Positions 1 to 6,780 of a stretch of 9,235 nt of DNA are shown here, in pieces. How positions within the stretch are numbered: position 1 is the first letter of the stretch; each line of letters starts with the position of its first letter. Where the stretch lies: positions 1 to 9,235 of the forward strand of contig DKYP01000048.1 in the NCBI GenBank assembly GCA_002499945.1. The letters run 5' to 3'. The position numbers and the translations under genes were made by a program. The notes under the pieces were generated by a model that saw only the letters and a program-made list of their open reading frames with translations, made no database searches and was not told the DNA's origin. Source of the DNA: Lachnoclostridium sp. UBA7097 (GTDB taxonomy: Bacteria > Bacillota > Clostridia > Lachnospirales > Lachnospiraceae).

Positions 1-3000
1 AACTGGTTAATATTAATATTATAAATATTTTCTGTAGCAGCTTCCATATTTTCAATATAATTATCATAAATAACAGTCCCATCCATGCTGTCAGCAAATA
101 CTCTTATTCTTACATTTTTAGCATCAAAGTTTGATGTATTATTAACTTTTAATGCAATATATTCATTTCCTGATACCATATATCTGCCATTGTCCTGTAT
201 GGAAATATCTGTATATCCTATAGAAATTATTTTACTGTTATCTGATTTGTTTTCCTCATCATTGGCTAAAATTTCAATTTTATAATCTGTTACTTCATTA
301 AGATTATCTGGAACAATAAAGGCTGATGTAACTTTATATGATGATGTAACACCTATTCCTAAATCTATACTCATGTTTTGTTCCTTGACAATTTCATCAT
401 TTTTATATATTTTTATGCTAATGCTGTCAACATCTTTATGACCTGTATTTGATGCTATAATATCAAAATCTAAACCTGAACCTGGTTTAACACTTTCATG
501 ATTAATAGAAACATTATCCAATGAAATATCAGTAACACATTCTATCGATTCTGTCTTTATGACCGCACCAGATTCATCATTATAACCATAAAATAAATTA
601 AATTTACCATCACTATCAATATATCCTGACGGAATACTTACATCTTCACCATTAACTGTAGTTAAAATATAAGGTTTTGACCATTTGTTATTCTGGTAAT
701 TAACAGCATAAATATCTTTATTATTCCCATCATTTGAATTTTTCCATAAAATACTGCATTTGCTTCCATTTTCATTTGATATAATTGAAAAATTGTCACT
801 TATTCCTAATGGGATTTCTTCTATATCAAATACATAGGAAATATCTGATGCTTTTTCTGTGATATATGCTATATTTCCAGAACTATAATAAAACACAACT
901 TCCTTTCCATCTAATGTAGCAAATTTAGCATTCGTATTAATGGTATCTTTATTTATCAATACTTCTGGTTTTTGGGCTGTATCTGCATATAATACAATGT
1001 CATTTTCTGTATTAAAATCTCCATCTTCGTCAACGGAATATATAATAATATCCTCACCATTTAAGCGTCCTGTTGCTAAAGACATAACATTTCCACTCTC
1101 TATAAGAATATTTCCCTGTTTAATATTATCGAGAGTTCCATCTAATGGAATTTCGGCATAATAAATACTATCTTTCCCTTTTTCTACGTCTGTATTTCCA
1201 TAGATATAATTGTTAGAATTACTATACCATACAATTTTTACTTTATTATCAGATGCAATAGTAATGGACGGAGAAAAGTCACCTTTTTTATCATCTGTTG
1301 AAGTAAATAATTTTGTCACTGTATCATTGTTATCTGTTTCTATTTTACATAAACTAATCTGACAGGATTTTATCATATCAGACAAGGTTACAGTTTCATC
1401 AAATTCTTTGCACATATTCTCCCACACTACATAAATATTGTTATTATCTGTTGCTATTGAAAAATTCAAATCAGCTGTTTTATCATTATCTATTGGAACA
1501 GGAACTGTCCATTGTCCATCTTTATATTTTTGAAAAACAATAGTTGTACGGTTTTCATCTGTTCTGTCTATATCATCGGCTAAATAAAAACGGTAAGATG
1601 TTCCATTAACTGTAACTTCCTTAATATCTGTATACATTGCTTCAAGGGAAAAATTATTGGCCGAATATGTTTCAACACCTGAATTTATTCTCTTTGAAAG
1701 TTCAAAATTATTATTTTCACATAAACCTCTAAGATTTTTCGTTGCCTGCCTGTTATTGGCATCAGTTTCCCATATTGTCAATTCAGGTGAATCAAAAGAT
1801 TTTTGAGCTTCAAATAATAGTAATTTTAATTTAACAGCTATAGCTCCTGATAATGAAACTCTATTGTAATTATTTGTAAATCTATGAAGCCATTTTATCT
1901 TTGCATTTCCTTCTGCCGAAACACTTAAAGCACCTTTTACGCCTACTCCACCTTCAACACTCAGGCTAAATGATGGTTCTATAGTACAATCACCACCAAC
2001 AAAAGAAAAATTATTATCTCCATATACAAGGTTTCCTTTTATCTGGGTTACTATTTCCCCAGTTTCTCCAAAAGTCAAATAAACAGGAACTGCTGTTAAA
2101 AAGAAATATTGAGTATATGTTCCTTTTTCTTGGAGAGTTAATATAATTCCTAATTCAATATTTAAATTTCCATTAGAATCAGCAACACCTTCTCCATATC
2201 CTGTAAGATTACATTTAAATTTTAATGAACCCGCTCCATAAGTATCTTTAATAAAATTACCAGTACCAAAGGCATTAGCTACTTCATTATATTTTGAAAT
2301 ATGTTTAATATCTTCTAACATTTTATTATAATCTTTTTTAAATTTGTCCCATTTGTCAGAAGAATCAGTGTCATTTAAATCTTTTCCGATTGCAATTTTA
2401 AATTTGCCACCATTTTCGGCTTTTATGGTTAATGGCAATGGGTTCATAATACCAAAATCTACCTTTGCATTACCAAAAAATGGAACACTTTCTGGAATTG
2501 TAAAATTAATTTTATCACCAATTGATATTGAGCCTTTTTTGCCAGCAGCTGTTTTAAATGTAGGGGTGCTTATTTTTAATCCAAGAAGACTGGTACTTTT
2601 TATACCAAAACCACTATTAATCATTTCAAGTTTTACATCCTGCCCTGCGGACAGACCAATAATACGTGGTTTATCATAATCATTGCCATTTTTATCCTTT
2701 GTTACAATTGGAATGGTAAACGTCCCATCTGTACTTTCATATTTTACTTGTCCTGCTTGTACAAGACGGTATGTATTTGCAGTGCCAGCATTAGATACAC
2801 GTATGAGAATAGAACCATCTTTTTTATCTTCTCCATCTGCTTCATCATAATATACATAAGATGTAAGAAGGTCATACATATTTGTACCTGACTGCATAAC
2901 AGCACTTAGCACTGATGGTTCTTGTGATGTACTGTTTTCAGAAACAATTCCAACTCCTGTAAAGCTTCCGCATAAAATATTTCTAGGCACTTCTGTTATC

Positions 3001-4190
3001 TTATAACCATCTTTTGATACCTTAACATTTACTGCTTTTCCATTATTATCTTTATAATTTTCAAATACAGCAAGCCCATTTTCATCTGTAATTACTGAAG
3101 TTCCATTAATCGTAACTTCAGCACCCGAAATGTAGTCTTGTGAAAGACTATCATATACTAAAACACCGTATTGTGATTCATCAATGCTATCAACTGTTTC
3201 TCCGCCTGCATCAGATGTTAAGTTACTATTAACTCCATAATAAGTACACATACTTGTATTTTTTGTTGGTTCTATATTAATCGGGTTAAAATAAATAGCC
3301 ACTGCACTGTCCCCAAATCTTTTATTTGTTGTTTCATAATTATAAAAAGTATCTTCAATATAATCCCATCTAGCAAACTGTACCTTGTCAGGAATACGGT
3401 CATTTTCCAAATATAATGTTCCTGTTGCAAAAGTTGTTGGATTATCTAAATTATCGTAAACCTGATATGTTGACGGCAAACTGTTACCATGTAACTCTAA
3501 TTCTGAAGTAACATTACCATAACCCAATACTTTAAATGGAGCATCATCATTATCAGCAAGCATTGTATCTAACATAATACGTATACCTGCTTTTTGGGTA
3601 TTAATGCCATTATTCTTTATTGTGTAATTAATTTTTACTGTATCATCTGTTCCATGGCTTCCTGAAACAAATTCCAGATATTGAGTAACAATAAAACTAT
3701 AAATTTCCCCATTTTCAAATGAACCATCTATATTCATAATAGATGTTACTGTTTTATTTTCTGTATCATATTCATTAGTATCAGCACTAAATTTTATATC
3801 TTTTGTTTCATATTCATTTGATTGAATACGGATAGTGCTAAATGATGTTCCAGGGTCAGGATGCCCAAAAAGCAATATTTCTTTATTATCACTTGTATAA
3901 TCAGGATTTCCTTCTACATTTCCAATTGTGAAACGCCCATTATCATCTACCATAAATTCTAGGTAATCATTTTCTATCATTGTTTTCTCTGAAGTTGCAG
4001 AAAAAGGTCTGATACCATTATCATTTTTTGATTTAGTTTCTTCTAAGTATTGTTTAAGCTTTTCCTCTTTTTGCTCTGCTATTGTCTTTGATTCATTTGC
4101 TGATACAGCCAGAACATTATTTACTGGCAATTGTGCAACTATAAGCAAGACAGGTAAAAACGTACATAAAACTTTTCTAATCTTTACCAT
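1..4190 (-). CDS. Large secreted multidomain surface protein with CARDB-like repeats (C-terminus outside window)
   Basis: The minus frame is open without a stop from an ATG at 4190-4188 to the left edge, giving 1396 codons with the end missing. The start is supported by GAAAGGA 10 nt upstream. Residues 1-31 form a signal peptide: MVKIRK, a hydrophobic stretch, then cleavage near VSA. About 32-60 is charged and possibly helical. About 150-215 is a beta-rich domain containing GIRIMLDTMLADNDDAPF. About 338-401 resembles a carboxypeptidase-regulatory/Ig-like fold (SGAEVTINGT, TDENGLAVFENY, VSKDGYK). About 840-1215 repeats propeller-like strands (DNNNIYVVWEN, DNKVKIVWYSNS, DIYAVNYQNNKWSKPYIL). About 1219-1320 is a CARDB-type domain (LDNVSINHESVKPGSGLDFDI), and a second starts near 1327 and is cut. 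Such architectures belong to exported adhesin-like or cell-wall proteins. No enzyme motif is seen, and any anchor would lie beyond the edge. The function as an adhesin is inference. Confidence 0.88.
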   Translation of the reverse strand, partial: MVKIRKVLCTFLPVLLIVAQLPVNNVLAVSANESKTIAEQKEEKLKQYLEETKSKNDNGIRPFSATSEKTMIENDYLEFMVDDNGRFTIGNVEGNPDYTSDNKEILLFGHPDPGTSFSTIRIQSNEYETKDIKFSADTNEYDTENKTVTSIMNIDGSFENGEIYSFIVTQYLEFVSGSHGTDDTVKINYTIKNNGINTQKAGIRIMLDTMLADNDDAPFKVLGYGNVTSELELHGNSLPSTYQVYDNLDNPTTFATGTLYLENDRIPDKVQFARWDYIEDTFYNYETTNKRFGDSAVAIYFNPINIEPTKNTSMCTYYGVNSNLTSDAGGETVDSIDESQYGVLVYDSLSQDYISGAEVTINGTSVITDENGLAVFENYKDNNGKAVNVKVSKDGYKITEVPRNILCGSFTGVGIVSENSTSQEPSVLSAVMQSGTNMYDLLTSYVYYDEADGEDKKDGSILIRVSNAGTANTYRLVQAGQVKYESTDGTFTIPIVTKDKNGNDYDKPRIIGLSAGQDVKLEMINSGFGIKSTSLLGLKISTPTFKTAAGKKGSISIGDKINFTIPESVPFFGNAKVDFGIMNPLPLTIKAENGGKFKIAIGKDLNDTDSSDKWDKFKKDYNKMLEDIKHISKYNEVANAFGTGNFIKDTYGAGSLKFKCNLTGYGEGVADSNGNLNIELGIILTLQEKGTYTQYFFLTAVPVYLTFGETGEIVTQIKGNLVYGDNNFSFVGGDCTIEPSFSLSVEGGVGVKGALSVSAEGNAKIKWLHRFTNNYNRVSLSGAIAVKLKLLLFEAQKSFDSPELTIWETDANNRQATKNLRGLCENNNFELSKRINSGVETYSANNFSLEAMYTDIKEVTVNGTSYRFYLADDIDRTDENRTTIVFQKYKDGQWTVPVPIDNDKTADLNFSIATDNNNIYVVWENMCKEFDETVTLSDMIKSCQISLCKIETDNNDTVTKLFTSTDDKKGDFSPSITIASDNKVKIVWYSNSNNYIYGNTDVEKGKDSIYYAEIPLDGTLDNIKQGNILIESGNVMSLATGRLNGEDIIIYSVDEDGDFNTENDIVLYADTAQKPEVLINKDTINTNAKFATLDGKEVVFYYSSGNIAYITEKASDISYVFDIEEIPLGISDNFSIISNENGSKCSILWKNSNDGNNKDIYAVNYQNNKWSKPYILTTVNGEDVSIPSGYIDSDGKFNLFYGYNDESGAVIKTESIECVTDISLDNVSINHESVKPGSGLDFDIIASNTGHKDVDSISIKIYKNDEIVKEQNMSIDLGIGVTSSYKVTSAFIVPDNLNEVTDYKIEILANDEENKSDNSKIISIGYTDISIQDNGRYMVSGNEYIALKVNNTSNFDAKNVRIRVFADSMDGTVIYDNYIENMEAATENIYNININQ

Positions 4191-4295
4191 AAAATTACAT
4201 TCCTTTCTTTATAAATTGTTCTTATTATTTCTAGTTATACAAGCACCTAAAAAATATTTAATTGTTCCCTATCCTCCTCTCTGATGTTTTGTGTT
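4191..4295 (-). promoter_or_regulatory. Untranslated leader and ribosome binding site of the surface protein gene
   Basis: This stretch lies between the left inverted repeat and the ATG at 4190. It holds the Shine-Dalgarno GAAAGGA at 4201-4207, with a 10-nt spacer. A second purine-rich AGGAGG (minus strand, about 4272-4277) has no ATG, GTG or TTG at a useful distance, so I do not call a leader peptide. I see no convincing promoter here. A TATAAC around 4230 has only a poor -35, which fits the idea that the gene depends on a promoter delivered from the segment to its right. Confidence 0.5.
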
Positions 4296-4321
4296 AAATC
4301 GAAAAAGTATACTTTTTCGGA
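4296..4321. repeat. Left inverted repeat of the putative invertible segment (recombinase site)
   Basis: This 26-bp site matches the reverse complement of 4425-4450 at 24 of 26 positions, with 18 contiguous (AAAGTATACTTTTTCGGA). Its core at 4300-4319, CGAAAAAGTATACTTTTTCG, is a perfect 20-bp palindrome centred on the AT dinucleotide 4309-4310. That is the layout expected for a dimer of a small serine recombinase, which cuts two bases apart at a symmetric centre. The shared bases outside the palindrome (AAAT outside, GA inside) make the pair inverted rather than direct. Confidence 0.75.
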
Positions 4322-4325
4322 AGTC

Positions 4326-4338
4326 ATTTCCAGCACAA
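4326..4338 (+). repeat. 13-bp repeat ATTTCCAGCACAA, copy 1
   Basis: The 13-mer ATTTCCAGCACAA lies just inside the left inverted repeat and recurs exactly at 5149-5161, upstream of the recombinase start, in the same orientation. The flanking bases differ. It could be a shared binding site for the recombinase or a regulator, or chance. Confidence 0.35.
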
Positions 4339-4367
4339 TAAATTTGTTGATTTTCCACAAGTTTTTA

Positions 4368-4395
4368 TTGTAAAATTGGTATTTTATGGTATAAT
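4368..4395 (+). promoter_or_regulatory. Rightward promoter inside the invertible segment (OFF orientation)
   Basis: A TTGTAA -35 at 4368-4373, a 16-bp spacer and a perfect TATAAT -10 at 4390-4395 are present. TGG directly before the -10 makes an extended -10 (TGnTATAAT). This is the best promoter in the control region. It reads right, through the right repeat and antisense into the recombinase gene, where there is no plus-strand gene to serve. After inversion it would sit near 4351-4378 on the minus strand, giving a leader of roughly 150 nt to the ATG at 4190. Confidence 0.6.
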
Positions 4396-4424
4396 AGTAA
4401 TCGTTACATGTTCACAATGGATAA

Positions 4425-4450
4425 TCCGAAAAAGTATACTTTCCCGATTT
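4425..4450. repeat. Right inverted repeat of the putative invertible segment (recombinase site)
   Basis: This is the partner of 4296-4321, in inverted orientation. The core CGAAAAAGTATACTTTCCCG (4427-4446) keeps the GTATAC centre but has two substitutions in its outer arm, so its palindrome is imperfect. A further half-site-like AATCCGAAA, identical to 4423-4431, recurs at 4459-4467 just before the recombinase stop. Confidence 0.72.
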
Positions 4451-4467
4451 TTACCTTAAATCCGAAA

Positions 4468-5073
4468 TCAGGACTTTTCAAATGCCTTTGCCTTGTCAAA
4501 AAATGTGCTTGCTGCCATTCCACATTCTTTAGCTGCCTGTTTTAATGTAATTTCTTTATTCCTCCACTGTTTATGTACTTCGTAAAAGTTCTCTGGAAGT
4601 GGTATAGGCGGTCTGCCAAATTTCACTCCCCTGTTTTTAGCTTCTGCTATGCCCTCTGCCTGCCTCTGTTTTATATTAATCCTCTCATTTTCTGCCACGT
4701 AGCTAAAAATATTAAGCACAAGGTCACTGATAAATGTCCCTAAAAGGTTCTTTTCCCTCCTTGTGTCAAGCAGCGGCATGTCAATAACCACAACATCTGC
4801 GCCTTTTTCTTTTGTAATAATCCTCCACTGTTCGTTTAAGTCTGCATAATTCCTTCCAAGCCTGTCAATGGATTTTATAAACAGCACAGTATCTTTATCA
4901 AGCTTACGCAGCATTTTCTTATACTGCGGGCGTTCAAAGTTCCTGCCTGACTGTTTATCCATATAAATATGTTTCTCTGGCACTCCCATTTCCAGAAGTG
5001 CTGTTCTCTGCCTGTCCTCTTTCTGTTCTTTTGTTGATACCCTCATGTACCCTATAATCTTTTTTTGTCCCAT
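4468..5073 (-). CDS. Small serine recombinase (resolvase/invertase family)
   Basis: This 201-aa protein catalyses site-specific DNA exchange through a phosphoserine link. The ATG at 5073 was chosen because GGAGGAA lies directly upstream; an in-frame TTG at 5085 would itself overlap that site. The catalytic set is complete: R11 and S13 in YMRVSTKEQ, then D70, R71 and R74 in SIDRLGRNYADL. These sit at a constant +3 offset from the family's R8, S10, D67, R68 and R71. A long helix follows (about 115-145), then the GRPP hinge (153-156) and a C-terminal helix-turn-helix (about 174-198, ITLKQAAKECGMAASTFFDKAKAF). The length is normal for the resolvase/DNA-invertase group. The palindromic sites 18 bp past its stop are the obvious targets. 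Invertase rather than resolvase function is inferred from the inverted sites and the neighbouring surface gene. Confidence 0.93.
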   Translation of the reverse strand: MGQKKIIGYMRVSTKEQKEDRQRTALLEMGVPEKHIYMDKQSGRNFERPQYKKMLRKLDKDTVLFIKSIDRLGRNYADLNEQWRIITKEKGADVVVIDMPLLDTRREKNLLGTFISDLVLNIFSYVAENERINIKQRQAEGIAEAKNRGVKFGRPPIPLPENFYEVHKQWRNKEITLKQAAKECGMAASTFFDKAKAFEKS

Positions 5074-5216
5074 AACTTCCTCCAAATATCCCTGTCATAA
5101 CAAAACAGGTCTGATATAATAATTTTTAATGGTATTTTACTTTTATATATTTCCAGCACAACATATGGACGTCCCCATATATCAAAAGATTTATTTTAAA
5201 CTGGTTGTAAAATACT
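5074..5216 (-). promoter_or_regulatory. Upstream region of the recombinase with candidate promoter
   Basis: On the minus strand a weak promoter candidate reads TTGTGC (5161-5156), 16 bp, TAAAAT (5139-5134). Its -35 overlaps the second copy of the 13-bp repeat. Beside it, ATATGG (5163-5168) and CCATAT (5175-5180) form an inverted repeat with a 6-bp spacer that could be an operator. The Shine-Dalgarno GGAGGAA is at about 5078-5084. No gene is seen here. Confidence 0.35.
5149..5161 (+). repeat. 13-bp repeat ATTTCCAGCACAA, copy 2
   Basis: This is an exact second copy of the 13-mer at 4326-4338, placed about 75 bp upstream of the recombinase start codon and overlapping the candidate -35. Confidence 0.35.
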
Positions 5217-5248
5217 AAAACCCCTGGATTGTTTCTCCAGAGGTTTTT
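5217..5248. terminator. Hairpin terminator, usable on both strands
   Basis: The arms 5217-5228 (AAAACCCCTGGA) and 5236-5247 (TCCAGAGGTTTT) pair over 12 bp with one C-A mismatch and a 7-nt loop. A run of five T follows on the plus strand and four on the minus strand. It is a second stop behind the stronger hairpin at 5253-5296, and it insulates the recombinase from the nuclease gene. Confidence 0.6.
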
Positions 5249-5252
5249 AAAT

Positions 5253-5296
5253 AAAAAAAGTGCATGGAATAATAAGTTTAATTATTATCCACGCAC
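5253..5296 (-). terminator. Intrinsic terminator of the Rpn-type gene
   Basis: On the minus strand GTGCGTGGATAATAA pairs with TTATTATTCCATGCAC. The stem runs about 15 bp with one bulge and one wobble, and is followed by seven T (5259-5253). It begins 29 bp past the stop of the nuclease gene, as expected for its terminator. Confidence 0.75.
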
Positions 5297-5325
5297 CTGG
5301 CTGTTATTATTTTGTTTATATATCT

Positions 5326-6174
5326 TTACACCCGTTGCATAAATTCCTGTTCTATTTCTATAATATCTTCTTCATCTAACTGTGGAAAAAGCTCCCTGAT
5401 TTCATCAATAGAACATTTCCCCATCTTTAATAATTTTATAGCTGTTTCTTTTTTAGTTTTTCTTTCTGCTTCCCTTACTTCGCTTTTTACATAGGTATCA
5501 AATACTTCTTCCTGGTCAAATAATGCCATCATAATATCCACAACCTCCTTTTCTTTGCTTTCAAGGTATTCTTTCAGCAAATCTTTGTCCTTGCAGATAC
5601 GTATTGTTTCAAGGACTGCTTTTTTATTTTTCCCATGTTTTTTTACCTGTTCATTGTATACTTTTGTAAATTTTACATACTGGTTTATTATATCATTCCC
5701 TTTGCCAGCATAAATTACCCTGGCTTTTAATTCAATGCCTGCACTCTCCCCATTAAAAAATTCTTTTGAAAGTGATATATATCTCTGCCGTTTTTTCCTG
5801 TTACCTGTATAAACAACATAAAGTTCAGGCTTTGGGACTACAGCCTTTTTACTTCTGTAAAGGTCTGTGCCGTTCCCCTTGAAATATTCATGGTATGTCT
5901 GTGCCAGGTATATGAACATCCTTATAATTACATTCATGCTCCATGTGGACTGTGCTTCCAGCATTAAAATTAATCTGCTGCCAGCCATAAAACACAAGTC
6001 ATTATAAATGCCATTTGTAAATACATGGTTTATTGTGATGTTTTCAAGACTATCCTCTGTCATGCTGCCATCTTCCGGGTGCAGTGCCTGGTACAGCTGC
6101 AACAGGTATTTCCTGGTTTTGAACAGGTTACAGAAAATGCTGTCCTTAACAGTGCCTTTAATATTTCCCTGCAT
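5326..6174 (-). CDS. Rpn/PD-(D/E)XK family nuclease (putative transposase)
   Basis: This 282-aa protein resembles the recombination-promoting nuclease (Rpn) / PD-(D/E)XK transposase family, DNA endonucleases that stimulate RecA-independent recombination. The N-terminal VKDSIFCNLF (about 10-19) and the core NDLCFM...LILMLEAQST give the expected D59, E73 and Q75 of a D-ExQ active site. PKPELYVVYTGN (about 114-125) matches the family's next conserved strand. The C-terminus (about 244-278) has the usual short repeat-like helix: AIKLLKMGKCSIDEIRELF then LDEEDIIEIEQ. I start at the ATG at 6174 rather than the longer TTG at 6246, because a good promoter overlaps that extension. The Shine-Dalgarno (AGAAAGGA) is somewhat far upstream. 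It is monocistronic, closed by the terminator at 5253-5296, and appears intact. Confidence 0.85.
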   Translation of the reverse strand: MQGNIKGTVKDSIFCNLFKTRKYLLQLYQALHPEDGSMTEDSLENITINHVFTNGIYNDLCFMAGSRLILMLEAQSTWSMNVIIRMFIYLAQTYHEYFKGNGTDLYRSKKAVVPKPELYVVYTGNRKKRQRYISLSKEFFNGESAGIELKARVIYAGKGNDIINQYVKFTKVYNEQVKKHGKNKKAVLETIRICKDKDLLKEYLESKEKEVVDIMMALFDQEEVFDTYVKSEVREAERKTKKETAIKLLKMGKCSIDEIRELFPQLDEEDIIEIEQEFMQRV

Positions 6175-6217
6175 TGTGCTTTTATTTTTCCTTTCTGTTT
6201 TGTAATGTCCTGTCCCT

Positions 6218-6246
6218 ATTATATATAAAAAAACAATATTGTTCAA
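6218..6246 (-). promoter_or_regulatory. Promoter of the Rpn-type gene
   Basis: TTGAAC at 6246-6241, a 17-bp spacer and a perfect TATAAT at 6223-6218 lie about 45 bp before the ATG at 6174. The predicted start of transcription is near 6211. Its presence within the longer TTG-started frame is the main reason for the shorter gene call. Confidence 0.6.
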
Positions 6247-6281
6247 GGTTTAATCTGTACCATATTAAATATAAGGTTTTT

Positions 6282-6377
6282 TCATCTGCTGCATTTTTCA
6301 AGGAAATACCGTTTCCTGTCCATTATTTCTGCTATTTTTTCCTGTGACAGTTTTTTTATAAGTCCACTGTATTCCAT
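6282..6377 (-). CDS. Small 31-residue protein, unrecognised
   Basis: The frame begins MEYSGLIKKLSQEKIAEIM and ends in a basic, cysteine-containing tail (KRYFLEKCSR). It starts at 6377 inside the 3' end of the upstream 100-aa gene, in another frame, and overlaps it by 22 bp. A strong purine run AAGGGGGG lies 8 nt before the ATG, which suggests translational coupling. The predicted fold is one amphipathic helix. It is too short to judge by coding statistics. It may instead be the original C-terminus of the upstream gene shifted by a frameshift, or chance. Confidence 0.4.
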   Translation of the reverse strand: MEYSGLIKKLSQEKIAEIMDRKRYFLEKCSR

Positions 6378-6658
6378 GCTTTCTGCCCCCCTTCATCCTC
6401 CAATACCTGGAAAAGATTTGTATACAGCCAGTCCTCCCACAGGCTGTTGAATAATTTTTTGCTGCCCGTAAATGTTGTTACACAGTCAAAACCATTTTTA
6501 TTATTATAATACTGTAGTTTCACAAAACCATACCTCTCGGCATCAAGGACTACTGTATCTTCATTTTCATATAACTCTGTAAAGGCATCTGCTGCTTTCT
6601 GGCATTTCTTCCTTTCATCTTCTGGTATAAATACCTGTTTTTCGATATTTCCCTCCAT
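6356..6658 (-). CDS. Hypothetical 100-residue cytoplasmic protein
   Basis: I do not recognise the family. The protein is acidic at its start (FIPEDERKKCQKAADAFTEL) and centre, and rich in aromatic residues in the second half (YGFVKLQYYNNKNGFDCVTT, SLWEDWLYTNLFQVL). No signal peptide or membrane segment is seen. The start ATG at 6658 is the first in frame. The only Shine-Dalgarno-like sequence before it (AGGA) is far away, while a GGAGGG sits inside codons 2-3, so initiation may be weak or the start uncertain. A promoter at 6754-6726 points at it. The next small frame overlaps its 3' end, so the two probably form one transcript, divergent from the regulator at 6781. Confidence 0.6.
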   Translation of the reverse strand: MEGNIEKQVFIPEDERKKCQKAADAFTELYENEDTVVLDAERYGFVKLQYYNNKNGFDCVTTFTGSKKLFNSLWEDWLYTNLFQVLEDEGGQKAWNTVDL

Positions 6659-6725
6659 ATATTTTTAATATTTTGTCCTGTCTTTTTAAAACAATCTCCG
6701 ATTTTAGTAACTGTTAATAACCTCC

Positions 6726-6754
6726 ATTATAAGGGCATAATTAAAAATAAGCAA
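6726..6754 (-). promoter_or_regulatory. Promoter of the 100-residue hypothetical gene
   Basis: TTGCTT at 6754-6749, a 17-bp spacer and a perfect TATAAT at 6731-6726 point left, about 60 bp before the ATG at 6658. The near-palindrome GTTAATAAC just downstream (about 6712-6720) could be an operator. The plus-strand regulator at 6781 starts 27 bp beyond the -35, so the two promoters share this short divergent region. I could not find a convincing plus-strand promoter. Confidence 0.5.
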
Positions 6755-6780
6755 TACAATAATAAAAGGAAGTTACAGCC

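Larger units (their letters stand above)
4296..4450. other. Putative invertible DNA segment (promoter switch)
   Basis: Two 26-bp inverted repeats with palindromic cores 127 bp apart (centre to centre) enclose 103 bp that carry a rightward promoter. The segment lies between a serine recombinase gene, whose stop is 18 bp to the right, and the leader of a large surface protein gene, 105 bp to the left. Known phase-variable invertons (fim, Mpi-controlled capsules, Clostridioides switches) have this order of parts. Inversion would move the promoter to the minus strand facing the surface gene. Alternative: a resolution-type site bound by the same recombinase, with a chance promoter. An imperfect dyad (CAATAAA 4336-4342, TTTATTG 4364-4370) inside the segment could bind an accessory factor. 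Confidence 0.6.

Noticed and set aside
2344..2679. 111-residue plus-strand frame inside the surface gene
   Set aside because: Shadow of the continuous minus frame; no ribosome binding site and no domain.
4336..4370. CAATAAA/TTTATTG dyad as a terminator inside the switch
   Set aside because: The stem is interrupted and AT-rich with no proper T run, and its right arm overlaps the -35; a binding site is at least as likely.
5326..6246. Longer nuclease gene starting at a TTG at 6246 (306 residues)
   Set aside because: A TTGAAC-N17-TATAAT promoter lies over the extra codons and there is no Shine-Dalgarno before the TTG; the conserved family sequence begins after the ATG at 6174.
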